The notes beneath the pieces are model-generated. The model had not been told where the DNA came from. It ran no database searches and saw nothing but the letters and a program-made list of their open reading frames with translations. From Amycolatopsis vastitatis (lineage in GTDB: Bacteria > Actinomycetota > Actinomycetes > Mycobacteriales > Pseudonocardiaceae): DNA of 64,000 bases. Below, one piece after another: positions 23,640-31,758 of the stretch (positions are counted from its first letter, which is position 1; each line of letters starts with the position of its first letter). Made by a program: the position numbers and the translations under genes. The DNA lies in contig NZ_NMUL01000014.1 in assembly GCF_002234595.1 (NCBI RefSeq), forward strand, positions 94,645 to 158,644, written 5' to 3'.

Positions 23640-24133
23640 CACGACTCCTCCGTCGTCGGCGCCGGCAGGGCCGCGCGCAAGGCCTCGACCCCGCGGGCCG
23701 TCTGGGACTTGACCGTGCCTTCGGCGACGCCGAGCAGGGCCGCGACCTCGGTCACCGGGAGGTCTTCGAGGAACCGCAGCACGACCATCGCGCGCTGGCG
23801 AGGCGTCAACCCGGCCAACGCGCGCTCCACGTCGAGCCGCAGAGACGTGTCCCGGCTCGGAAGCGACGCCGTGTCCGGCACGAAAGACGTCACGTACTCC
23901 CGCCCGGACCTCCGCTGCCCGGCGAGGAAGAGGTTCAGCAGGATCCGGCGCGCGTAGGCGTCGACGGTGTCCGGCCGCACCCGCCGCCAGCGCCGGTACA
24001 GCTGGACGAACATGGTCTGGACCAGATCCTCGGCCGCGTGCCAGTCACCGCAGAGCGCGAAGGCCACGCGGCGGAACCGCTGCACGCGCGCGGCGAAGTA
24101 CTCGCTGAAATCGAGGTCTCTCGACGTCGCCAC
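23639..24133 (-). CDS. SigE-family ECF RNA polymerase sigma factor
   Basis: A 164-residue extracytoplasmic-function sigma factor. Region 2 reads ALCGDWHAAEDLVQTMFVQL and YRRWRRVRPDTVDAYARRIL; region 4 carries LTPRQRAMVVLRFLEDLPVT and LLGVAEGTVKSQTARGVEAL. Length and the RRW..VR..D.VDAY style match the actinomycete SigE-type (TIGR02983-like) group. Start GTG at 24133 behind AAGGAGG. Paired with the downstream membrane protein. The upstream gap 24134-24316 holds no gene; a cognate promoter was not identified. Confidence 0.9.
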   Translation of the reverse strand: MATSRDLDFSEYFAARVQRFRRVAFALCGDWHAAEDLVQTMFVQLYRRWRRVRPDTVDAYARRILLNLFLAGQRRSGREYVTSFVPDTASLPSRDTSLRLDVERALAGLTPRQRAMVVLRFLEDLPVTEVAALLGVAEGTVKSQTARGVEALRAALPAPTTEES

Positions 24134-24316
24134 CGTGCCTCCTTCCCCCGCTCCCAGTGTTACTAGTGCGCCGGGGCCCGGAAAGGTTCAAGTGACTTGT
24201 CCCCCGTGCGAGCTACGCGCAGGTGTCCACCGCGAGGTGACGATTCCCGGCCGCCGGATCCCTAGCGTTCTTCGCAGCCGCGGCAGGCAGGCCCGCGGGA
24301 TTCGAAGGAGTTCTTC

Positions 24317-25147
24317 ATGAGGCTGGTCTGGCAACTGCTGGCCGTCGCGGCGGTCGCGTTCGTCGGCGGTCAAGTCGTCAACGCGGTGGGGAATCCGTGG
24401 CTGACGCTCGTCCTCGGAGCCCTGACCGCCGTGCTCGCGGTGGTCGTCTACCGGTGGGTGGTGCGGCGGACCGAGCACCGCCCGGTCACCGAGCTGGCCC
24501 GACCGGGTGCCGGGCTCGCGTTCGGCCGGGGCGCGCTGGCCGGGGTCGCGCTGTGCGGGCTCGTCATCGCGAACATCGCGCTGCTGGGCGACTACGAGGT
24601 CCGCGGCTGGGGCTCGGTGCCGGCCGCGGTGGGGCTCGTCGGCTTCATGGCCGCCGCCGCGGTGACGGAGGAGCTGCTGTTCCGCGGCGTCCTGTTCCGG
24701 ATCGTCGAAGAACGCACGGGGACGGGGATCGCCCTGGCGCTGACCGGCGTCCTGTTCGGCCTGGTGCACTTGTTCAACGCGGACGCGACGCTGTGGGGCG
24801 CCATCGCCATCGCGATCGAGGCCGGCGGCCTGCTGACCGCCGCGTACGTCGCCACCCGCAAGCTGTGGCTCCCGATCGGCCTGCACTTCGGCTGGAACTT
24901 CGCCTTGGCCGGCATCTTCGGCACGGAGGTCTCGGGCAACGGCACCCCGCAGGGGCTGCTGGACGCCGCGACGTCGGGTCCCGTGGCCATCACCGGTGGC
25001 GACTTCGGTCCGGAGGGCAGCCTCTACTCGGTGCTGTTCTGCGTGCTGGCGACGGGCGCTTTCCTGTGGCTGGCCCGCCGGCGCGGCAATCTGGTGCCCC
25101 GCCGTCGCACCGGACGCCTCGACGACGTCACTACACTTTCCCGGTGA
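24317..25147 (+). CDS. CPBP family intramembrane metalloprotease
   Basis: A 276-residue integral membrane protease of the CPBP/Rce1 family with about eight helices. Catalytic motifs: AAVTEELLFRGVLFRI (EExxxR, near 115), FGLVHLFN (His) and GLHFGWNFALAG (His). ATG at 24317 follows AAGGAG. The gene is directly followed, with overlapping stop and start, by a histidine kinase and a response regulator, so all three share an operon. Cleavage of a membrane substrate is a family expectation; roles range from peptide export to immunity. Confidence 0.85.
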   Translation: MRLVWQLLAVAAVAFVGGQVVNAVGNPWLTLVLGALTAVLAVVVYRWVVRRTEHRPVTELARPGAGLAFGRGALAGVALCGLVIANIALLGDYEVRGWGSVPAAVGLVGFMAAAAVTEELLFRGVLFRIVEERTGTGIALALTGVLFGLVHLFNADATLWGAIAIAIEAGGLLTAAYVATRKLWLPIGLHFGWNFALAGIFGTEVSGNGTPQGLLDAATSGPVAITGGDFGPEGSLYSVLFCVLATGAFLWLARRRGNLVPRRRTGRLDDVTTLSR

Positions 25148-26289
25148 TCGATCACCGGGCGGCCTTGGCGCGGTGGCGCCGGCTCGACGTCGTGGTCCGG
25201 GACCTCCCGCTCGGGTTGCTGTTCCTGGCGGCGACGTTCGTGCCGGCCCTCGAAAGCCACGGGACCGAACTCGGCGGCGTGCCGTCACGCTCCTTCGACG
25301 CGCTGGCCGTCGGGGTGGTCCTCCTCGAATGCCTCCCGCTCTCCGTGCGACGGCGGTGGCCGGCCCTCTGCCTCACGCTGGTGTCGCTCGGCTTCGCCGT
25401 CGACCAGGTCCGCGGCTACCACCTGGCCGCGGGCGCCGCACTGGCCGTCGCGCTGATGAGCGCGGGAGCCCACCTCGAGCGACGACGGCGCGCCACGGCC
25501 GCCGGGTTTTCGGTGGCGTACGCGCTGCTGGCGGTCGTCCTCTTCCGGCTCGGTTCGGAGCCGCCCGTCGAGTTCGTCACCTTCTACCTGCTGCTGGTGT
25601 TCGCCTGGGGAACCGGCTCGTGGCTGCGCGCCACCCGTGCCGCGGAAGCGGAACGCCGCCACCGCGTCGCCGACGACACCCGGGCCGCCGAACGCAACCG
25701 CATCGCCCGCGAACTCCACGACGTCGTCACCCACCACGTGACGGCGATGGTCGTGCAGGCCGAGGCGGCGCGGTACCTCACCGCCGCACCCGACCGCCTC
25801 GACGAGACGCTGACCGCGATCACCGGCACCGGCCGCCGGGCCATCGCCGACCTGCGGCACCTGCTCGACCTGCTCAACCCCGACCACGGCCCCGAGATCA
25901 CGCCGCCACCCGGCGGCCTGCGCACGCTCGTGGAGCACGCCCGCGAGGCCGGGCAGCCGGTGGAGTTCGCCGAGGAGGGCACGGCGGCGGAGTCGGCGGG
26001 CAGCGCCGACCTCGTGGCCTACCGGGTCGTGCAGGAAGCCCTGACGAACGCCCTCAAGCACGCGCACGGCAGCCGGACCTCGGTGCGGGTCCGCCACGAC
26101 GAACGGGAGATCGAGGTGGAGGTCGGCACGGACGGTCCCGGCTCGCGGGACGCGTCCCCCGGCGGGAGCGGGCGGGGCCTCGCCGGCCTCCGCGAACGGG
26201 TTCGCGTCCTGGGCGGCGACTTCAGCGCGGAGCAGGCCGACGCGGGCTTTGTCGTCCGGGCGCGGATTCCCACCGGGAACCGGTCGTGA
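25144..26289 (+). CDS. NarL-type sensor histidine kinase
   Basis: A 381-residue histidine kinase. The N-terminal half has about four to five membrane segments; the dimerisation domain reads RNRIARELHDVVTHHVTAMV with the phospho-His near residue 191. The ATPase has YRVVQEALTNALKHAHGS (N box) and SGRGLAGLRERVRVLGG (G box). Start GTG at 25144 overlaps the protease stop; its own stop overlaps the regulator's start (GTGA). HisKA_3/HATPase class. The signal is unknown; membrane or cell-wall stress is typical for this class. Confidence 0.92.
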   Translation: MIDHRAALARWRRLDVVVRDLPLGLLFLAATFVPALESHGTELGGVPSRSFDALAVGVVLLECLPLSVRRRWPALCLTLVSLGFAVDQVRGYHLAAGAALAVALMSAGAHLERRRRATAAGFSVAYALLAVVLFRLGSEPPVEFVTFYLLLVFAWGTGSWLRATRAAEAERRHRVADDTRAAERNRIARELHDVVTHHVTAMVVQAEAARYLTAAPDRLDETLTAITGTGRRAIADLRHLLDLLNPDHGPEITPPPGGLRTLVEHAREAGQPVEFAEEGTAAESAGSADLVAYRVVQEALTNALKHAHGSRTSVRVRHDEREIEVEVGTDGPGSRDASPGGSGRGLAGLRERVRVLGGDFSAEQADAGFVVRARIPTGNRS

Positions 26290-26942
26290 CCGCGCCGATC
26301 CGGGTCCTGGTCTGCGACGACCAGATGCTGATCCGCACCGGGCTCGTCACGATCATCGGCGCGCAACCCGACTTCGAGGTGGCGGGCGAATGCGGCGACG
26401 GGCGCGCCGCGGTCGACCTCGCCGGAAAGCTGCGCCCGGACGTCGTCGTGATGGACGTGCGCATGCCGGTGCTCGACGGCATCGAAGCCACCCGCCTGCT
26501 GGCCGGCGCCGGCGTCCCGCACCCGGTGAAGGTGCTCGTGCTGACGACCTTCAACCTCGACGAGTACGTCTACGAGGCGCTGCGCGCGGGGGCGAGCGGG
26601 TTCCTGCTCAAGGACGCGCCGCCGGACCGGCTGCTGCACGGGATCCGGACCGTCGCCTCGGGCGCGGCCCTGCTGGACCCCGAGGTGACTCGCCGGCTGG
26701 TGGGGCGGCACGCGGCCCGCATCCGGCCCGCCGCCACGACACCCGATCTTCCGTTGACGCCTCGCGAACTGGAGGTTCTGCGGCTCATCGCGGACGGCCT
26801 TTCCAACAGCGAAATCGCCGCGAGCCTCGTGATCAGCCCGGAGACCGTCAAGACGTTCGTGTCGCGCATCCTCGCCAAGCTCGACCTGCGCGACCGCGTC
26901 CAGGCGGTCGTCTACGCCTACCGCCACGGCCTGGTGACTTGA
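26286..26942 (+). CDS. NarL/FixJ family response regulator
   Basis: A 218-residue response regulator. Receiver: acidic pair at 11-12 (VCDDQM), phospho-Asp at 57 (VVVMDVRMP), Thr/Lys in LTTF and LLKDAPP. C-terminal LuxR helix-turn-helix: PLTPRELEVLRLIADGLSNS and EIAASLVISPETVKTFVSRI. Start GTG at 26286 coupled to the kinase. The stop codon is built into a terminator hairpin (26941-26970). It probably regulates this protease operon and others. Confidence 0.93.
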   Translation: MTAPIRVLVCDDQMLIRTGLVTIIGAQPDFEVAGECGDGRAAVDLAGKLRPDVVVMDVRMPVLDGIEATRLLAGAGVPHPVKVLVLTTFNLDEYVYEALRAGASGFLLKDAPPDRLLHGIRTVASGAALLDPEVTRRLVGRHAARIRPAATTPDLPLTPRELEVLRLIADGLSNSEIAASLVISPETVKTFVSRILAKLDLRDRVQAVVYAYRHGLVT

Positions 26943-26970
26943 ACGGGCCTCCCCGGGAGGAGGCCCGTTC
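26941..26970. terminator. Perfect 12-bp hairpin between convergent genes
   Basis: GAACGGGCCTCC (26941-26952) pairs with GGAGGCCCGTTC (26959-26970) over a 6-nt loop. Starts inside the regulator's stop codon and can serve both the two-component operon and the convergent MFS gene. Confidence 0.88.
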
Positions 26971-26984
26971 ACCCACGACAGGAA

Positions 26985-28484
26985 CTACAGGTGGACGGCA
27001 CCCGGCGCCGCTTCGCCCTTCGGGACGCCCGGGCGCAGCAGGAACGCGGTCAGCACCGCGCCCGCCACGTAGATCACGGCCGCCCAGGTGAACGCCGTCG
27101 TGTAGCTCTCGATCGACGCCTCGGCCGCGAGCTGCGGCGTCGGGACCTTGCCCGCGAGGTACGCCGTCGCCGCGTTGCCGGCCAGCGTCGACAGCAGCGC
27201 CGTGCCGATCGAGCCGCCGACCTGCTGCATCGTGTTCACCGCCGCCGACGCGACGCCCGCGTCGTGCGCCTCGACTCCGAACGTCGCGACGCTCATCGCC
27301 GGCGCCATCGCCAGCCCGATGCCGAAGCCCATCACCAGGAGCGGGCCCAGGACGCCGGACGCGTACGTGCTGTCGAGGCCGATCCCGCTGAGCCAGAACA
27401 GGCCCGCGGCGGCGATCGCCATGCCGGTCGGCACCAGCGGCCTCGGGCCGAAGCGCGGCAGCAGCACGGCCGTCGCCGACGTGGCGGACAGCATCAGCGT
27501 CGCCACCATCGGCAGGAACCCGACGCCGCTCTGGATGGGCGTGAACTGGAGGTTCTGCTGCACGTAGAACGTCAGGAACAGGAAGATCGCGAACATGCCG
27601 ATGGCGAGCAGGAACATCGCCAGGTACGAGCCGCCGCGGTCCCGGTCGAGCAGCACGCGCAGCGGCAGCAGCGGGTGTTCGACGCGCTGCTGCAGCCACA
27701 CGAACACGCCCAGCAGCACCACGCCCGCGGTCAGGAAGCCCCAGACCGAGGCCGACGACCACGAGTCCGACGCGGCGTTCGCGAAGCCGTAGACCAGGGC
27801 GAACAGACCGGCCGACGCGGTGATCGTGCCCGGCAGGTCCAGCTTCGGGCGCGGGCCGGCGTCCCTCTGGTTGCGCAGGAGGACCATGCTGCCGGCGAGC
27901 GCGACGACCGCGAAGATGATGTTCACGAACATGCACCAGCGCCAGTCGAGGTACTCGGTGAGCACGCCGCCGAGCAGCAGCCCGACCGCCGCGCCGCCAC
28001 CGCCGATGGCGCCGAACACGCCGAACGCGCGGCCGCGTTCCTTCGGGTCGGTGAACGTCGTGGTCAGCAGCGAAAGCGTGGCGGGCGCGAGCAGCGCGCC
28101 GAACACGCCCTGGGCCGCACGGGCGACCAGCAGCATTTCGATGTTGGTGGCCGCGCCCCCGAGCGCGGACACCGCGGCGAAGCCGGCCAGGCCGACGAGA
28201 AGGGTGTTCTTGCGGCCGAAGAGGTCCGCGAGCCGGCCGCCGAGCAGCAGCAGGCTGCCGAACGCGAGGGCGTACGCCGTGACGACCCACTGCCGGGCGT
28301 CGTTGGAGAAGCCGAGGTCGACCTGGGCGGACGGCAGCGCGATGTTCACGACGGTCGCGTCCAGCACGACCATCAGCTGCGCGATCCCGATCATCACCAG
28401 GATCAGCCACCGTCTGGCGTGGTGGGGGTTCTCGGCGGCGCGCGTGTCCCCCGACGGCGCGACGGCGAGCGTGGACTCGGTCAT
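26985..28484 (-). CDS. DHA2-type MFS drug exporter
   Basis: A 499-residue major-facilitator transporter with 14 predicted helices, of the EmrB/QacA (DHA2) type. Motif A-like segments are seen in LLLGGRLADLFGRKNTLLVG; motif C sits in the GAIGGGGAAVGLLLGGVLTE region. N-terminus VMIGIAQLMVVLDATVVNIALP is diagnostic. Start ATG at 28484. Divergent from a TetR gene that likely represses it; no clean palindrome was found in the 118-bp gap. The drug substrate is unknown. Confidence 0.92.
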   Translation of the reverse strand: MTESTLAVAPSGDTRAAENPHHARRWLILVMIGIAQLMVVLDATVVNIALPSAQVDLGFSNDARQWVVTAYALAFGSLLLLGGRLADLFGRKNTLLVGLAGFAAVSALGGAATNIEMLLVARAAQGVFGALLAPATLSLLTTTFTDPKERGRAFGVFGAIGGGGAAVGLLLGGVLTEYLDWRWCMFVNIIFAVVALAGSMVLLRNQRDAGPRPKLDLPGTITASAGLFALVYGFANAASDSWSSASVWGFLTAGVVLLGVFVWLQQRVEHPLLPLRVLLDRDRGGSYLAMFLLAIGMFAIFLFLTFYVQQNLQFTPIQSGVGFLPMVATLMLSATSATAVLLPRFGPRPLVPTGMAIAAAGLFWLSGIGLDSTYASGVLGPLLVMGFGIGLAMAPAMSVATFGVEAHDAGVASAAVNTMQQVGGSIGTALLSTLAGNAATAYLAGKVPTPQLAAEASIESYTTAFTWAAVIYVAGAVLTAFLLRPGVPKGEAAPGAVHL

Positions 28485-28602
28485 GGAATGTCCTCACAGA
28501 GAGTGATCAAGACACTATGTGGAGTAGGTATCTCCCCTTACGTGGCCCAAGGTACACAAGAACCGGAGACGGTGCCTCTACTTCAGGGGTTAGACTGGCG
28601 GT

Positions 28603-29268
28603 ATGGCACGGGACACTGGTCCCGCCGCACCGGCGCGGCCGCTGCGACGTGACGCTGAACTCAACCGCCGTCGCATCCTCGCGGCGGCCCGCGAAGTGTT
28701 CGGCCTGCGCGGGCTCGAAGCCACGCTGGACGACATCGCCCACCACGCCGGCCTCGGCGTCGGCACGGTCTACCGCCGGTTCCCCAGCAAGGAACACCTG
28801 GTCGAGGCCATGTTCGCCGAGCGGATGGAAGAAATCGGCCGGCTCGCCGAGGACGCGCTGAAGACCGAAGACGCGTGGCAGGCGTTCGTCGACTTCACCT
28901 GGAAAGCCGTCGAACTGCACTCCTCCGACCGCGGGCTCCGCGAGATCATGCTGTCCAACAAGTTCGGCCACGAGCACGTCGCCGAAGAGAAAGCCCGCTT
29001 GGTGCCGTTGGTCACACAGCTCGTCGAGCGCGCCAAGGCGCAGGGCGGGCTGCGCGCCGACTTCGCCCCGACGGACATCCCGCTGCTGCACATGATGGTC
29101 GGCTCGGTGGTCGAGTTCACGTGCGCGGTGGACCCGGACCTGTGGCGCCGCTGCCTCGCGATGCTGCTCGACGGCCTCCGCGCCGAGCCCGGCAAGGCGT
29201 CGGAGCTGCCCCACCGGCCGCTCGAGGTGGCGGAAGTCGAAGAAGCGATGTCCTGCTGGCAGCCCTGA
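28603..29268 (+). CDS. TetR/AcrR family regulator
   Basis: A 221-residue TetR repressor. Helix-turn-helix: LNRRRILAAAREVFGLRGLE then TLDDIAHHAGLGVGTVYRRF, residues 22-62. The C-terminal domain contains the MLSNKFGHEHVAEEKARL region often seen in SbtR-like repressors. Start ATG at 28603 with a -10-like TTAGACT about 10 bp upstream, so the message may be nearly leaderless. It diverges from the MFS exporter, the probable target. Confidence 0.9.
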   Translation: MARDTGPAAPARPLRRDAELNRRRILAAAREVFGLRGLEATLDDIAHHAGLGVGTVYRRFPSKEHLVEAMFAERMEEIGRLAEDALKTEDAWQAFVDFTWKAVELHSSDRGLREIMLSNKFGHEHVAEEKARLVPLVTQLVERAKAQGGLRADFAPTDIPLLHMMVGSVVEFTCAVDPDLWRRCLAMLLDGLRAEPGKASELPHRPLEVAEVEEAMSCWQP

Positions 29269-29331
29269 TGGGGTGATCGCCACGGGATCCCGGCGCCGCC
29301 CTCCCGCCCGGACACTGCTGCCCGCGCGATC

Positions 29332-30192
29332 ATGGCTGACGGGGAGGTGCGCGGGTTGGCGTATTACAGCGTTCCGGCGATCAGGCGGCTGCAGCTCGGG
29401 AGAGAGCTGAAGGCCTGGCGGGAACAGGCCGGGCTGACGCTGGAGCAAGCCGGCGGGGACCTCGATCTGTCGAAGAGCACGCTGTCGCGGCTGGAGAAGG
29501 GGCAAGGAGCCATTCACCCGCTCCACGCGCGGGCGATGGCGGAGCTGTATCGCGTGCCCGAGGACGATCTCGTCCGGTTGGTCGACATCGCCAGGGAAGC
29601 GCGGCGGCCCAACCAGAACCGGATCGAGGGGGTGTCGGCCAACAGCTACCCGGCGCTGGAGGCCGAGGCGGTCTCGGTCCGCAACTTCGAGCTGGCGTAT
29701 GTGCCGGGACTCCTCCAGACCGAAAGCTTCACCCGCGCCCTGTACGCGCACCACGGCACTCGGGAACGCAACCACAAGCTGCACGTGCGTATGCGCCGCT
29801 GCGAGCGGTTGAAGGGCGACGATCCGCTGCGGCTGCACGCGATCGTGGACGAAACCGCACTGGTGCGGCCGATCGCGGAGCAGCACGTGCTCGTTGCTCA
29901 GTTGCTGCACATCGCCGAACTGACCGAGTTGCCGAACGTCACCGTCCAGGTGGTGCCTGCCGAAACCGGGCTGTACCGCGGGTTGCGGGGCGCATTTTCG
30001 CTGCTCAGCTTCCCGCCGGACACAATCGGCGATCTCGCCTACGTGGACCACGCCGCCGGTGCCCTGCAGTTGGTCAAGCCGGGCCAGCTCGTCGAGCTTT
30101 CCCGTCGATTCAAGGACATCGGTAAGCTCGCTCTGAGCGAGGCGGAATCCTGCAATCTCCTGCTCCGGCTCGCGGACCGGCTGAGCGAGTAG
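29332..30192 (+). CDS. XRE family regulator with DUF5753
   Basis: A 286-residue helix-turn-helix protein of the Scr1/BldB-associated type. HTH: WREQAGLTLEQAGGDLDLSK then STLSRLEKGQGAI, residues 31-65; DUF5753 follows with YVPGLLQTESFTRALYAHH and VTVQVVPAETGLYRGLRGAF. The ATG at 29332 has no ribosome-binding site; a TTG at 29356 lies well behind GGGGAGG and may be the true start. Forms a classical pair with the DUF397 gene 10 nt downstream. Such pairs act in development and antibiotic control in Streptomyces (family knowledge). Confidence 0.88.
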   Translation: MADGEVRGLAYYSVPAIRRLQLGRELKAWREQAGLTLEQAGGDLDLSKSTLSRLEKGQGAIHPLHARAMAELYRVPEDDLVRLVDIAREARRPNQNRIEGVSANSYPALEAEAVSVRNFELAYVPGLLQTESFTRALYAHHGTRERNHKLHVRMRRCERLKGDDPLRLHAIVDETALVRPIAEQHVLVAQLLHIAELTELPNVTVQVVPAETGLYRGLRGAFSLLSFPPDTIGDLAYVDHAAGALQLVKPGQLVELSRRFKDIGKLALSEAESCNLLLRLADRLSE

Positions 30193-30201
30193 GGGTGTGC
30201 A

Positions 30202-30381
30202 GTGGACCTGGTATGGCGTAAGAGCAGCTACAGCGGCGACGAGAACCAAGCCTGCGTCGAGGTGGCCCTCACCTCTCCCGCCGTGGCCGTCCGGGACTCC
30301 AAGGACCCCGCCGGACCGCACTTCGCCGTCGGGGCCACCGCTTGGCGCGGCTTCCTCACCTCCGTCACTCGGACGGAATGA
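30202..30381 (+). CDS. DUF397 protein
   Basis: A 59-residue DUF397 protein. The signature is VWRKSSYSGDENQACVEVAL near the start and VRDSKDPAGPHFAVGATAW later. Start GTG at 30202. DUF397 proteins pair with DUF5753 regulators upstream and are thought to modulate them, in some cases acting like small antidotes or partners (known for BldB/Scr systems only by analogy). Its last 17 nt overlap the convergent PspC-domain gene. Confidence 0.88.
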   Translation: MDLVWRKSSYSGDENQACVEVALTSPAVAVRDSKDPAGPHFAVGATAWRGFLTSVTRTE

Positions 30382-30559
30382 CCGCCCACATGATCAGGTA
30401 GGCCACGAACTGCGGCCCGGGCAGCAGGCAGGACAGCACGGCCAGCAGCCGGACCGTTCCGGTCTTCATGCCGTACCGCTGCGCCAGGCCCGCGCAGACG
30501 CCGCCGATCATGCGGCCGTGGCGGGGACGGGACAGCCGTCGTGTGACCGGTGCGCTCAT
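30365..30559 (-). CDS. PspC domain protein
   Basis: A 64-residue phage-shock-protein C domain protein. Basic N-terminus (RRLSRPRHGRM), the turn IGGVCAGLAQRYGMKTGTV, and one membrane helix LLAVLSCLLPGPQFVAYLIM. Start ATG at 30559. Such small PspC proteins sit in the membrane and relate to envelope stress. Alone here, with no PspA neighbour. Its stop lies within the DUF397 gene on the other strand. Confidence 0.88.
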   Translation of the reverse strand: MSAPVTRRLSRPRHGRMIGGVCAGLAQRYGMKTGTVRLLAVLSCLLPGPQFVAYLIMWAVIPSE

Positions 30560-30812
30560 CGTCGTTTCCCTTTCCTCGAAGTTCCGATACCGCTACTTCA
30601 CCACCGGAGTACCCGCTTCCGCATCGCTCGCGGGAAGGATCGTTCCCTTAGGGGATGGTAAATCCGAAAATCGTTCAGCCGCCTGGGGAACCATGCGAAG
30701 TCCGGGCGGAAATCCGATGACCTGCGCGTTCTTCTCCCGATGTCGGGTCAATAGTGAGACATGTCCCCGTCAGGGCTGGTTTTTCGGCCCGATGTGGTGA
30801 TACTTGCACCCC

Positions 30813-31718
30813 GTGTACCCGCGTTCGAAATCCTTGGTCGTCGCGATGCTCTGCGCCCTGCTCGCCGCCGGTTGCGCGAAGACCCAGGCCGCGCCCGAGC
30901 AGAGTTCCGGGCCCACCCCGCTGACCGCTTCCGCCGCCCTCGGCGACTTCGGGAGCGTCGACTACTGCAGCCTGCTGGACGTCCCCGAGGTCGCGCCCGG
31001 CGCCGTGGCCGTCCCCACGTTCGAAAGCTGCCGGGCCACGCTCGGCCCGCGCACGATCCTCGTCGGGCCGCTGGCGTTCGACTCCGACCCGAACATCAAG
31101 CCCTACGCCTACCTCGGGCAGGTGCCCGACGGCGTCGCGATCCAGCAGTCGATGTTCAACGACCGCAGCGCGTGCACCCGTGCGATCACCTTCGCCGACG
31201 GCAACCGGCTCGACCTGTCGGTCACCGACACGGGCACTGACCAGGCCTCGCGCTGCGGCGTCGCGGACGCCGCCGTCGGCTCGGCGCTGGACGCGATCAC
31301 CGCGGACAAGGTCCGGCGGCTGACGTTCCCGGACCGCTCGTGGGGCCGGGTCGCGCCGTGCGTCCTGCTCGACAGCCACGACCTCGACGCCGCCGCCGGG
31401 GCCGCCAGCCGGCCGACGACCGGCCTGTCCGGGCACAGCTGCATCCGCGGCAAGGTCAGCCTCAAGCTGACGGTGGAAACCGAGGTCGCGGACAGCCCAC
31501 CCGAGGCACTGGGTGGCCGCGAGGCCCGGGTCCGCGTGGCGGGCGCGTTCTGCCTGGTCGACACCACCCAGCCGGCCCCGGGCCTGCCTGGACGCCGTGA
31601 GCTGGCGGAGATCAGCGTCGTCGAAACCGCGGGCACCGCGGGCGACGCCACGTGCGCACTGGCCCGCACGGCGGCGGCGTCGATCCTCCCCCGCCTCCCG
31701 ACCCCCGGACAGCCGTGA
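30813..31718 (+). CDS. DUF3558-like lipoprotein
   Basis: A 301-residue predicted lipoprotein. The signal peptide ends at a lipobox LLAAGC (Cys near residue 21), followed by a Pro/Ser linker and two similar halves each with pairs of Cys (VDYCSLLDVPEVA; APCVLLDSHDLDAAAG). This resembles DUF3558-type secreted proteins of actinobacteria. The GTG at 30813 gives a proper signal peptide; a TTG at 30804 is also in frame. No clear ribosome-binding site. The role is unknown. Confidence 0.75.
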   Translation: MYPRSKSLVVAMLCALLAAGCAKTQAAPEQSSGPTPLTASAALGDFGSVDYCSLLDVPEVAPGAVAVPTFESCRATLGPRTILVGPLAFDSDPNIKPYAYLGQVPDGVAIQQSMFNDRSACTRAITFADGNRLDLSVTDTGTDQASRCGVADAAVGSALDAITADKVRRLTFPDRSWGRVAPCVLLDSHDLDAAAGAASRPTTGLSGHSCIRGKVSLKLTVETEVADSPPEALGGREARVRVAGAFCLVDTTQPAPGLPGRRELAEISVVETAGTAGDATCALARTAAASILPRLPTPGQP

Positions 31719-31750
31719 AGGCCATCCCGGAACTCCGAGATGGCCTTCAC
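31715..31750. terminator. Perfect 12-bp hairpin between lipoprotein gene and sugC
   Basis: GTGAAGGCCATC (31715-31726) pairs with GATGGCCTTCAC (31739-31750) around a 12-nt loop. It overlaps the stop codon of the lipoprotein gene and serves as terminator for both convergent transcripts. Confidence 0.85.
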
Positions 31751-31758
31751 GGACCTGC

